A DNA stretch of 10,828 bases from Candidatus Omnitrophota bacterium (GCA_018817035.1 JAHIUV010000131.1:1-10828), one strand, 5' to 3'; shown: positions 5,067-10,828, numbered from the stretch's first letter. Numbers and translations are program-made. The notes: a model not told the origin generated them from the letters alone.

Positions 5067-5609
5067 ATGGGTAAGGCTAAAAAGCCTAAACAAGTAAAAC
5101 TCGTAGTCGGAATACTGGCAAAGGATAAAAAACTCTTCGATATCGTCGAGGAGTTTCTTACTGATAAGTTCGGCGAGATCGACTACAGAAGCCCTGTGAT
5201 AGATTTTACTTATAGCGACTATTATAAAAAAGAGATGGGAGAGCCGTTAAAAAAGAGGTTTATTTCCTTTAAAAAACTTATTTCTCCCGAAGCCCTGCCA
5301 AAGATCAAAACGCTTACAAACTCCCTTGAAAATAAATTCAGCCAAAAAGATAACAGCGAGCTCAAGAGACGCGTAAACCTGGATCCCGGGTATATATCAG
5401 ACTCTAAATTCGTACTAGCGACCACTAAAGACTATTCTCACAGGCTATATTTAAGTAAAGGTATATACGCGGAGATCACGCTAACCTGGAGAAAAGGGGG
5501 ATTCCAGCCCCTTGACTGGACTTACCCCGACTACAGGACAAAAGACTATATAAATACCCTAAGCACCATAAGAAACGCCTTAACTTCACAAAACTGCAAT
5601 GCACTGTGA
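5067..5609 (+). CDS. DUF4416 family protein, C-terminus supplied by a repeat
   Basis: A 180-residue cytoplasmic protein of the DUF4416 family, whose function is not established. Recognisable family blocks are KLVVGILAKDKKLF near the N-terminus, YSDYYKKEMGEPLKKRFISF (51-70), and RVNLDPGYISDSKFVLATTKDYSHR, then LYLSKGIYAEITL and DWTYPDYRTKDYI. The conserved domain ends around the YPDYR block; the last ten residues (ALTSQNCNAL) and the TGA are encoded by the left arm and loop of a dispersed palindromic repeat (5577-5618). So the native C-terminus was probably replaced or slightly extended when the repeat arrived. No strong Shine-Dalgarno is seen; the ATG one base after the upstream PilZ stop suggests coupled translation. 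The family often sits among genes of uncertain role, and the neighbourhood here does not settle its function. Confidence 0.85.
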   Translation: MGKAKKPKQVKLVVGILAKDKKLFDIVEEFLTDKFGEIDYRSPVIDFTYSDYYKKEMGEPLKKRFISFKKLISPEALPKIKTLTNSLENKFSQKDNSELKRRVNLDPGYISDSKFVLATTKDYSHRLYLSKGIYAEITLTWRKGGFQPLDWTYPDYRTKDYINTLSTIRNALTSQNCNAL

Positions 5610-5618
5610 AGTTAAGGC
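5577..5618. repeat. Palindromic repeat family, copy 3, overlapping the DUF4416 stop
   Basis: The arms 5577-5590 (GCCTTAACTTCACA) and 5605-5618 are exact reverse complements over 14 bp. Inside, TGC-AAT-GCA can form a short tip, again with AAT at the apex. The core matches copy 2 apart from a 3-base length difference. The TGA of the DUF4416 gene (5607-5609) lies in the right arm. The next gene starts 16 bases after the repeat. No T-run follows. Confidence 0.85.
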
Positions 5619-5633
5619 CTAATATAAGGTAAA

Positions 5634-6740
5634 ATGCGAGATAATAAAGCCAAAGAATACTCAAGACAAAGGCATAAACTGGCGCTAACCGGCATTTTAT
5701 TCCCGTTAGCCATATTATCTTTGTTTATAATCACCGGCTTACCGCCATATATCAGACAAATATCCTCGCTGGCATCACCCAACGACTACATAAACCTCAT
5801 AGCATTCTCCGTGATAATGAGCGCTATTTATTATTTATCCATGTCGGGCCTGAGTTATTATTCAGGTTTCGCGCTCGAGCATAGGTTTTCACTCTCGAAC
5901 CAGACGCTCGGGGAATGGATAAAAAAAGAGGCCAAAACCGCCGCGATATCCGTTATTATCGGTACGCCGCTCATAATTTTACTTTATACCTTTATAAGAT
6001 ACAGCCCCGTTGAATGGTGGCTGCTGACAGCGATATCATGGTTCCTGGCATCTGTTTTGTTGGCAAAATTCGCGCCTATAGTCATAGTCCCGCTTTTTTA
6101 TAAATACTCACCCATAAAGAATAAAGCCCTAAAGGACAAACTCTTAAACCTCGTATCCAGGGCAGGCTTTAAAGCCGACGACGTATACGAAATAAACATA
6201 AGCAAAGACACAAAGAAGGCCAATGCCGCGCTAATGGGCCTTGGCAGGCAAAAGAGAATAGTGCTTTGCGATACGCTTCTGGAAAATTTCAGCGAAGACG
6301 AGATAGAATCAGTGATGGGGCACGAACTCGGCCATCATAAACTTGATCATGTGCCAAAACTGATCTTGTTCGAGGGGCTGTCGACGCTCTTGATATTTTA
6401 TCTTGCCAATATTATATTTCTCCACCTTCATAATGCCCTGGGTTACGCGAGGCTAGCCGACTTTGAATCATTGGTACTTATATACGCCGTGATCTGCGCC
6501 CTGGGCATATTTATACTTCCGTTACGGAACGCGTTCTCAAGGATACTGGAAAAAGAAGCGGACGCGTTTGCCCTGAACATAACAGGTAATAAAGCAGCTT
6601 TTATATCCACAATGAAAAAATTAGCGGCGCAGAACCTGGCAGACCCTGATCCCGGAAAATTCTATGAGATCACGCTCTACAGCCACCCGCCCATATCAAG
6701 GAGGGTATCCTTTGCAGAATCTTTCAAAAATATATCTTAA
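5634..6740 (+). CDS. M48 family (Ste24-like) integral membrane zinc metalloprotease
   Basis: A 368-residue membrane metalloprotease. The zinc-binding helix is H230-E-L-G-H234, and the third ligand is probably E306 in the ExxxD motif LEKEADAF (E306-D310). The conserved NAALMG (197-202), and the C-terminal HPPISRR (351-357) complete the M48 signature. Hydrophobic segments lie at about 17-37, 54-75, 103-121, 126-155, 242-262 and 278-296, consistent with the Ste24/CAAX-protease N-terminal membrane domain, with the active site facing the membrane or cytoplasm. Bacterial members are thought to work in membrane-protein quality control; a CAAX substrate is not implied. The start has AAGG (5626-5629) just upstream, next to TATAAG that could double as a -10 box. 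Its 3' end overlaps the next gene by 29 bases and contains that gene's Shine-Dalgarno sequence. Confidence 0.9.
   Translation: MRDNKAKEYSRQRHKLALTGILFPLAILSLFIITGLPPYIRQISSLASPNDYINLIAFSVIMSAIYYLSMSGLSYYSGFALEHRFSLSNQTLGEWIKKEAKTAAISVIIGTPLIILLYTFIRYSPVEWWLLTAISWFLASVLLAKFAPIVIVPLFYKYSPIKNKALKDKLLNLVSRAGFKADDVYEINISKDTKKANAALMGLGRQKRIVLCDTLLENFSEDEIESVMGHELGHHKLDHVPKLILFEGLSTLLIFYLANIIFLHLHNALGYARLADFESLVLIYAVICALGIFILPLRNAFSRILEKEADAFALNITGNKAAFISTMKKLAAQNLADPDPGKFYEITLYSHPPISRRVSFAESFKNIS
6698..6714 (+). promoter_or_regulatory. Strong Shine-Dalgarno fixing a TTG start for the DUF362 gene
   Basis: AAGGAGGG (6698-6705) is followed after six bases by TTG (6712-6714). It lies inside the coding end of the protease gene. 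An upstream in-frame ATG (6664) has no such site and would give an N-terminus translated entirely out of the protease's conserved HPPISRR region, so the TTG is the better start. Confidence 0.75.
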
Positions 6741-7779
6741 AAGACTGGTCGATTGGACGTCCGCGGAAAAAATAAATGAAGCCCTCGCGGATCTCTGGCA
6801 AAAAATGTCCGAAGAAGCGCCGCAAATAAAAAAAGACGAGTTCATGGCGATCAAACTCAGCTTCGGCGAAGAGGAAACATCGGGATACATAAAATCAGAG
6901 TGGCTGGCAAGCCTCCTAAAACTGCTGAAAGAAAAAACCGAAAACCTGTTTTTCGTAGAAACTAACACGCTTTATCGCGAAAAAAGGTCAAATTCTGTCG
7001 GGCACTTATACGTGGCATCCGCCCACGGGTACGACATAAAAACCACCGGGATACCCGTAATAATAGCCGATGGGCTCAAGGGCCGCGAAGGGCAATATGT
7101 GCCTATACGCGGGATCCATTTTGAAAATGTCAAAATAGCAAAGACCTTTTGCGAGATAGACTCAATGGTCTGCCTGTCGCATGTAACCGGGCATATGCAG
7201 TCAGGATTCGCGGGAGCCTTAAAAAATCTCGGAATGGGCTGTGCTTCCCGCGCGGGAAAACTCCTGCAGCATTCCAGGACCCTGCCCGAGATATCCATAG
7301 AGAAATGCACCGGCTGCGGAGCGTGTATGAAGATCTGCCCATCAAACGCGATAGGGCTTAAAAAGAAAAAAGGCATCCTGGTAAAAGAAAGGTGCATCGG
7401 ATGCGGAGAATGCACTGTGGCCTGCGAAGCGGGCGCCATCGAGATAAAATATGACGAAAACGTTGTAAAGTTCCAGGAAAAAATGGTAGAATACGCATTA
7501 GGGGCAAAAAAGGCTATCGGCCCTAAAATAACTTACATAAACTTTTTATACAACATGACAAAAAATTGTGATTGTATGTCAAAGAATGAGCCATCCATGA
7601 CCCCTGACATAGGCCTGATAGGAGGTTTTAACCCTGTTATCGTAGACAAAGCATCCATGGACATAATAGGCGTAGATGTCTTTGAGCAGGCTCATCCCGG
7701 CATAGACCCCATGGTGCAGATACTCCACGCTGAAAAAATAAACTTGGGAGCGACTCAATACGAACTGACAGAGGTGTAA
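6712..7779 (+). CDS. DUF362 domain protein with two 4Fe-4S ferredoxin motifs
   Basis: A 355-residue iron-sulfur protein. The DUF362 core shows as KLSFGEE, the DSMVCLSHVTGHMQSGFAGA region, and near the C-terminus the CDC motif (286-288) followed by DIGLIGGFNPVIVDKASMDI. Inserted between them is a two-cluster ferredoxin: C199-x2-C202-x2-C205-x3-C209-P and C228-x2-C231-x2-C234-x3-C238. The second motif lacks the usual proline after the last cysteine but keeps all four ligands, so two 4Fe-4S clusters are expected. No signal or membrane segment is seen. The redox partner and reaction are unknown for most members of this family. The start is TTG at 6712, 29 bases inside the protease gene, backed by AAGGAGGG. 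The following PilZ gene begins three bases after the stop, with its Shine-Dalgarno GAGGTG in this gene's last codons. Confidence 0.85.
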   Translation: MQNLSKIYLKRLVDWTSAEKINEALADLWQKMSEEAPQIKKDEFMAIKLSFGEEETSGYIKSEWLASLLKLLKEKTENLFFVETNTLYREKRSNSVGHLYVASAHGYDIKTTGIPVIIADGLKGREGQYVPIRGIHFENVKIAKTFCEIDSMVCLSHVTGHMQSGFAGALKNLGMGCASRAGKLLQHSRTLPEISIEKCTGCGACMKICPSNAIGLKKKKGILVKERCIGCGECTVACEAGAIEIKYDENVVKFQEKMVEYALGAKKAIGPKITYINFLYNMTKNCDCMSKNEPSMTPDIGLIGGFNPVIVDKASMDIIGVDVFEQAHPGIDPMVQILHAEKINLGATQYELTEV

Positions 7780-7782
7780 CTC

Positions 7783-8268
7783 ATGTATCTTGTGTGCGGT
7801 ATAGTGTTAGCTGTATTATTGATCATAACGCTTATGCTGTTCAGCGAAGAAAGAAGGATCAGGAAAAACATAACGCACGGACTGGCAAGTAAGTTCTGGC
7901 AATTACGCGAAAGCAGGCAGTTCGTCAGGTTTAACGACGAGATAAAAATAAGATATAACCCCTTGAGCAGCCATGACAGCCTCCGCTATTCCAAAACGTC
8001 AAATATATCAAAAAAAGGGTTATGCCTCTTGACCTACGAAAAACTAAAAGAGAAAAAATCCCTGGAATTGGAAATGGACGTCCCCGGGTTCCCAAAACCC
8101 TTGACGCTAATAGGGCAGGTGATGTGGACAAAAGACCTAAAGACCCGGGATGCTCGGGGAAGACGCTTATTTTACACAGGCATTAAATTCAATAAGATAA
8201 AACCCGAATATGAAGCAATTCTACTTACACATTTAAACAAACTTAAAAGGATCTGTCTTGAGAAATAA
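7783..8268 (+). CDS. Membrane-anchored PilZ domain protein
   Basis: A 161-residue protein with one N-terminal hydrophobic helix (about 2-20) followed by a basic stretch (EERRIRKN), so by the positive-inside rule the PilZ domain faces the cytoplasm. The helix has no clear cleavage site and is best read as an anchor. Both c-di-GMP motifs are present: R45-Q-F-V-R49 and N74-I-S-K-K-G79, followed by the barrel strands LTLIGQVMWTKD and FYTGIKFNKI. It is the only one of the six PilZ proteins in the window with a membrane anchor, so it would sense c-di-GMP at the inner membrane. The ATG is supported by GAGGTG (7771-7776) six bases upstream. The next gene, also PilZ, starts ten bases after the stop. 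Confidence 0.85.
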   Translation: MYLVCGIVLAVLLIITLMLFSEERRIRKNITHGLASKFWQLRESRQFVRFNDEIKIRYNPLSSHDSLRYSKTSNISKKGLCLLTYEKLKEKKSLELEMDVPGFPKPLTLIGQVMWTKDLKTRDARGRRLFYTGIKFNKIKPEYEAILLTHLNKLKRICLEK

Positions 8269-8278
8269 AAGGGGCTAA

Positions 8279-8662
8279 ATGATAGAAGAGCGCAGAAAAT
8301 ACATAAGGCTGCCCGCGGAAATAAAGTTTACTTACAGGGTCAAGGGCGTCGAGCATACCGTAGAAAGAGCCGTCACTAAAAACCTAAGCCCCGGCGGCAT
8401 AAGCGCGCTTGTAAATAAGCAGGTCAAAAAAGGGGCTATGTTGGAACTGAACATAAACGTCCCTAACCTTAATAAATCCATATTTGCCATAGCGAAGGTA
8501 GTGTGGACAGCCGACCAAAAGGCTGATAAAATAGATGTCGGTATCAAGTTTGAGGAAATAGACGCTGACATGAAAAATAAGTTTCTGGAATATATCTGTG
8601 AGATCATGTTCGTTCAACTCGAAAGGCTCAAGGTGAAAAATGATAACACTCGAAGATTTTAA
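8279..8662 (+). CDS. PilZ domain protein (127 aa)
   Basis: A soluble PilZ protein with both binding motifs: R6-K-Y-I-R10 and N35-L-S-P-G-G40. The barrel continues with LELNINVPNLNKSIFAIAKV and VWTADQ, then IDVGIKFEEI, and a C-terminal helix (MKNKFLEYICEIMFVQLERL) may mediate dimerisation; a similar helix ends the PilZ protein at 10041 (FLKFLCDLMYKK). The ATG has AAGGGG (8269-8274) directly after the upstream stop. The last 23 bases overlap the tRNA-binding gene, whose Shine-Dalgarno AAGGTG lies within this gene. Being next to a membrane-anchored PilZ, it may share a c-di-GMP pool or target with it, but no partner can be named. Confidence 0.87.
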   Translation: MIEERRKYIRLPAEIKFTYRVKGVEHTVERAVTKNLSPGGISALVNKQVKKGAMLELNINVPNLNKSIFAIAKVVWTADQKADKIDVGIKFEEIDADMKNKFLEYICEIMFVQLERLKVKNDNTRRF

Positions 8663-8960
8663 AAAACTCAGCCTGAAAATAGCCCGAATAAAAGAAGTGG
8701 CAGGCCACCCGGACGCCGACAAGCTTTACGTTGTAAAACTTGATATAGGCGGTGAGGAAAAACAGGTAGTCGCGGGCATAAAAAAGGCGTACACCCCTGA
8801 AAGTCTCGTAGGGAGGCTCGTGGTCGTAGTGGACAATCTCGAGCCCGCCGTGATCAGGGGCGTTGAAAGTAACGGCATGATATTAGCGTCTAATGACGGG
8901 GAAAACATGGCTGTGCTTTCACCCGACAAAGACATAGTGTCAGGCTCAATAGTAAAATAA
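8640..8960 (+). CDS. Stand-alone tRNA-binding OB-fold protein (MetRS C-terminal/Trbp111-like)
   Basis: A 106-residue OB-fold protein matching the C-terminal tRNA-binding domain of methionyl-tRNA synthetase, which also occurs as free Trbp111-like proteins or a MetRS beta subunit. Family blocks are FKKLSLKIARIKEV, HPDADKL (23-29), VVAGIKKAYTPESLVGR and NLEPAVIRGVESNGMILAS. Such dimeric domains hold the outer corner of tRNA and boost aminoacylation when attached to, or paired with, the enzyme. No MetRS catalytic domain is encoded nearby in the window, so the partner must be elsewhere or the protein acts alone. The ATG overlaps the upstream PilZ gene by 23 bases and has AAGGTGA (8630-8636) upstream. 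A 63-base gap holding a repeat separates it from the next gene. Confidence 0.88.
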   Translation: MITLEDFKKLSLKIARIKEVAGHPDADKLYVVKLDIGGEEKQVVAGIKKAYTPESLVGRLVVVVDNLEPAVIRGVESNGMILASNDGENMAVLSPDKDIVSGSIVK

Positions 8961-8973
8961 AAATAGGTATATT

Positions 8974-9014
8974 GTTCGAGCGGAGTCCCGAAACATCGGG
9001 ACGCGGTCGAGAAC
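8974..9014. repeat. TTCGAG...GTCGAGAA repeat carrying an inner hairpin
   Basis: GTTCGAGCGGAG at the left and GGTCGAGAAC at the right match the ends of the repeat at 1516-1543. Between them is a perfect 7-bp hairpin, GTCCCGA-AACA-TCGGGAC (8985-9002). The repeat fills most of the gap before the kinase-like gene and ends nine bases before its ATG. No T-run follows, so it is not an obvious terminator. Confidence 0.65.
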
Positions 9015-9023
9015 CGTAAAACC

Positions 9024-9578
9024 ATGATCATAGGTCTCACAGGGCCAAACGCCTCAGGAAAAGGCGAAGCAGGCCTTTACATAAAATCAAAAGGTTATGG
9101 ATATATCTCTCTTTCCGATATACTGAGGGAAGAGGCGGCGCGTTCCAATATCGAGCCGATACGCGAAAACCTCATCAGGCTAGGCAATGACTTAAGGCGT
9201 AAAAAAGGAGCTTCTTTTTTGGCGCTGCTCGCGATAGAAAAACTCGATGATTCCAAAAATTACATAATAGACTCCATAAGGAACCCGGCTGAAGTCGAAG
9301 AGTTAAAAGAGTTAAAAAAATTCATATTAATAGGAGTGGACGCGGCTACGGAGACACGATTTAAAAGAAGCCTCCGGAGAAAAAGGCCGGGAGATGCCGA
9401 GACCCTTGAGGAATTCATAAAAAAAGAGGAAAAAGAAAATAAAACCGGCGCCGAGAACCAACAGCTTAAAAAATGCCTTTCAATGGCGGATACAATAATA
9501 ATAAATGACTCGACTATAGAAAAATTAAAGGGGAAAATAGATGAAGCGATCAAAGAAAATAACCCCCAAAAGGCCTGA
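9024..9578 (+). CDS. P-loop nucleotide-kinase-like protein (UPF0200/AAA_18-like)
   Basis: A 184-residue P-loop protein. The P-loop is G7-P-N-A-S-G12-K13-G14-E; the GKGE form is typical of kinase-like proteins of the archaeal UPF0200/dephospho-CoA-kinase-like group rather than the classical GKS/T. Further matches are LSDILREEA, DSIRNPAEVEELKE (95-108, a DGIR-like motif), a basic lid-like region (RFKRSLRRKRPGD) followed by TLEEFIKKEEKEN, and TIIINDSTIEKL near the end. It probably binds ATP or a nucleotide; the acceptor is unknown. Its last 38 bases overlap the dCMP deaminase gene, arguing for joint expression. The same kinase-like plus deaminase combination is fused in yeast Dcd1 and in AvcD-type proteins. 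The ATG at 9024 is needed for an intact P-loop, yet no Shine-Dalgarno is seen, and a repeat lies directly upstream. Confidence 0.75.
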   Translation: MIIGLTGPNASGKGEAGLYIKSKGYGYISLSDILREEAARSNIEPIRENLIRLGNDLRRKKGASFLALLAIEKLDDSKNYIIDSIRNPAEVEELKELKKFILIGVDAATETRFKRSLRRKRPGDAETLEEFIKKEEKENKTGAENQQLKKCLSMADTIIINDSTIEKLKGKIDEAIKENNPQKA

Positions 9579-10038
9579 CTGGGACGAATATTTCCTGAAA
9601 ATGGCTTATCTCGTGGCGGAGCGCTCGACCTGCCTGAGGCATCATGTTGGGGCAGTGATAGTAAGGAATAAGCGCTTTCTTACCGCGGGATACAACGGCG
9701 CCGCCGGAGGAGTAAAAGATTGCCTGGCATTGGGCTGCTTGAGGAACGAAAAAGGCATACCATCAGGGGAAAGGCATGAGATCTGCCGCGCGATACACGC
9801 GGAACAGAACGCGATAATACAGGCAGGGCTTCACGGGATAAATATATCCGGTAGCACCATATACTGCACGCATTCCCCCTGCATACTCTGCGCCAAAATG
9901 CTGGTGAACGCTAAAATAGAAAAATTCGTCACAGCGGGGAAGTACGCGGATAAAAGTTTCAGGCCCCTATTCAAAGAAGCCGGGGTGAAATATAAAGTTA
10001 TCTCTGAGCCAAAATTAACCATAACAAAGGCGGATTAA
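9541..10038 (+). CDS. dCMP deaminase (ComEB/DCTD family)
   Basis: A 165-residue zinc-dependent deoxycytidylate deaminase, close to the usual length of single-domain members. The active site is H86-A-E88 in CRAIHAEQNAI and P113-C114-I-L-C117 in THSPCILCAKML; H86, C114 and C117 bind zinc and E88 is the proton shuttle. Other family blocks are YFLKMAYLVAERSTCLRHHVGAVIV (17-41) and AGYNGAAGG. The reaction is dCMP to dUMP, feeding thymidylate synthesis. Extra cysteines (C61, C66, C82) before the active site may form the second, structural zinc site known in some members. The ATG has AAAGGGG (9527-9533) seven bases upstream and lies 38 bases inside the kinase-like gene in another frame. A PilZ gene starts three bases after the stop. 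Assignment to the family is firm; a defence role is speculation. Confidence 0.93.
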   Translation: MKRSKKITPKRPDWDEYFLKMAYLVAERSTCLRHHVGAVIVRNKRFLTAGYNGAAGGVKDCLALGCLRNEKGIPSGERHEICRAIHAEQNAIIQAGLHGINISGSTIYCTHSPCILCAKMLVNAKIEKFVTAGKYADKSFRPLFKEAGVKYKVISEPKLTITKAD

Positions 10039-10040
10039 CC

Positions 10041-10391
10041 ATGAGGGAAAAAAGAAGATTTATAAGGTTTGATACGTCGCTAAAAGTAAGCTACATCCTC
10101 CAGGAAGACCCAAAGACGGAAAAAATAGGCATACTAAAGGACGTGAGTGCCGGCGGCGCGCAATTATTGACGGAAAAAAATATCGAGGTAGGGAAAAAAC
10201 TGGAATTAAAAATATTTATCCCAGGAGCGTTGAATCCCGCCCATATGAAATGCATAGTATTATGGTCAAAAGGGGTCGCCGCGGGAAATAAACTTTCTTA
10301 CTGCAGCGGGGTAGAATTCGCGAAAATAGAAGAAGACAATAAAACCACATTTTTAAAATTCTTGTGCGACTTGATGTATAAGAAAGACTAA
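10041..10391 (+). CDS. PilZ domain protein (116 aa)
   Basis: A soluble PilZ protein with both binding motifs: R5-R-F-I-R9 and D34-V-S-A-G-G39. The remaining barrel is visible as KKLELKIFIPGALNP, MKCIVLWSKG and YCSGVEFAKI, and it ends in a helix (TTFLKFLCDLMYKK) like that of the PilZ protein at 8279. It lies two bases after the dCMP deaminase stop; AAAGG (10026-10030) about ten bases upstream is the likely ribosome site. It is followed after 12 bases by the YqeY gene, with AAAGGGG between. Its placement between nucleotide-metabolism and housekeeping genes gives no clue to its target. Confidence 0.87.
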   Translation: MREKRRFIRFDTSLKVSYILQEDPKTEKIGILKDVSAGGAQLLTEKNIEVGKKLELKIFIPGALNPAHMKCIVLWSKGVAAGNKLSYCSGVEFAKIEEDNKTTFLKFLCDLMYKKD

Positions 10392-10403
10392 AAGGGGTAT
10401 AAA

Positions 10404-10828
10404 ATGGGTAAACTAGAAAAAAAGATAAGCGAAGATCTCAGGAGTTCCATTAAAAGTAAAGACGCACTCCGCACCTCTACGCTCAGGATGATCACCGCTG
10501 CTGTCCAAAACCTGCTCATAGAGAAAAAAACCGACGGGCTCGATGATAGTGACGTCCTTAAAATAATAACAAAACAGGTAAAGCAACACCAAGACTCAAT
10601 AGAAAACTTCAAAAAAGGCAACAGGCTGGACCTTGTGGAAAAAGAAGAAAAAGAACTCACGATACTACAGTCTTACATGCCGGAACAATTAAGCGAAAAG
10701 GAATTGGAAACAATAGTCAAAAAGGTAATAGCTGATACCGGAGCTAAGTCAAAATCAGACTTTGGCAACATAATGAAAGTCGTAATGCAGGAAACCAAAG
10801 GCAAAGCAGACGGCAAAGCCACCAGCGC
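10404..10828 (+). CDS. GatB/YqeY domain protein, cut by the window edge
   Basis: An open reading frame running off the right edge; 141 codons are visible. The translation begins MGKLEKKISEDLRSSIKSKD and carries the YqeY pattern: LRTSTLRMITAAVQN, VKQHQDSIENFKKGNRLDLV, EKEEKELTILQSYMPEQLSE, and SDFGNIMKVVMQETKGKADG at the end. YqeY proteins are about 148 residues, so only a few residues are missing. They resemble the C-terminal domain of GatB, the subunit of the tRNA-dependent amidotransferase that handles misacylated tRNA, but free YqeY has no firmly established role. AAAGGGG about seven bases before the ATG is a good Shine-Dalgarno. In many bacteria yqeY is followed by dnaG and rpoD, so the region beyond the edge may hold these; that is inference. 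Confidence 0.88.
   Translation, partial: MGKLEKKISEDLRSSIKSKDALRTSTLRMITAAVQNLLIEKKTDGLDDSDVLKIITKQVKQHQDSIENFKKGNRLDLVEKEEKELTILQSYMPEQLSEKELETIVKKVIADTGAKSKSDFGNIMKVVMQETKGKADGKATS

Noticed and set aside
9024..9065. Broken Walker A (GKG in place of GKS/T) as a sign of an inactive kinase-like protein
   Set aside because: GKGE occurs normally in the related UPF0200/dephospho-CoA-kinase-like group, and adenylate kinases also have GKG, so it is not evidence of decay.

Overview
The window looks like chromosomal DNA of an uncultured Gram-negative bacterium of the PVC side of the tree, most likely Omnitrophota. This is inferred from gene content, not from a marker gene. The clues are a Minf_1886-type protein (a family I know mainly from Planctomycetes, Verrucomicrobia and relatives), a GspA/GspB-type secretion pair, DUF4416, DUF362-ferredoxin, many small PilZ proteins, and heavy use of ATA, AGG and AAA codons. 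No rRNA, tRNA or CRISPR array was seen, and no full-length transposase.

Layout. Positions 7-1331 (minus strand) hold a two-gene operon: a short ExeA/GspA-type AAA ATPase and a GspB-like single-pass membrane protein, overlapping by ATGA. Positions 1332-1701 are a divergent intergenic region packed with repeats: an ATTGC-type repeat, a near-perfect 43-bp palindrome, and a 160-bp MITE-like element with 23-bp terminal inverted repeats and an 8-bp flanking direct repeat. A sigma70-like promoter follows. Positions 1702-2358 hold two tandem PilZ genes. Positions 2406-2837 hold a consensus promoter almost touching the start codon of a Minf_1886 family gene.

From 2943 to the right edge every gene is on the plus strand and closely packed. 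In order they are: a secreted protein of unknown function; an endonuclease III-like DNA glycosylase (TTGA overlap); a Pro/Ala/Glu-rich protein with a C-terminal Cys cluster (ATGA overlap); PilZ; DUF4416; an M48 membrane protease; DUF362 with two 4Fe-4S motifs (29-bp overlap, TTG start); a membrane-anchored PilZ; PilZ; a stand-alone tRNA-binding OB-fold protein; a P-loop nucleotide-kinase-like protein overlapping a dCMP deaminase; PilZ; and a GatB/YqeY protein cut off by the edge. Only two short repeat-bearing gaps (5610-5633 and 8961-9023) interrupt this run.

Themes. Six PilZ-domain proteins in under 9 kb are interleaved with housekeeping genes, and five keep both c-di-GMP motifs, which suggests heavy use of c-di-GMP signalling. 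The kinase-like/dCMP deaminase pair has the same two parts that are fused in yeast Dcd1 and in AvcD-type antiphage deaminases. Three copies of one palindromic repeat sit at gene borders, and one supplies the last ten codons and the stop of the DUF4416 gene. Two promoters lie so close to their start codons that the mRNAs are probably leaderless or nearly so.
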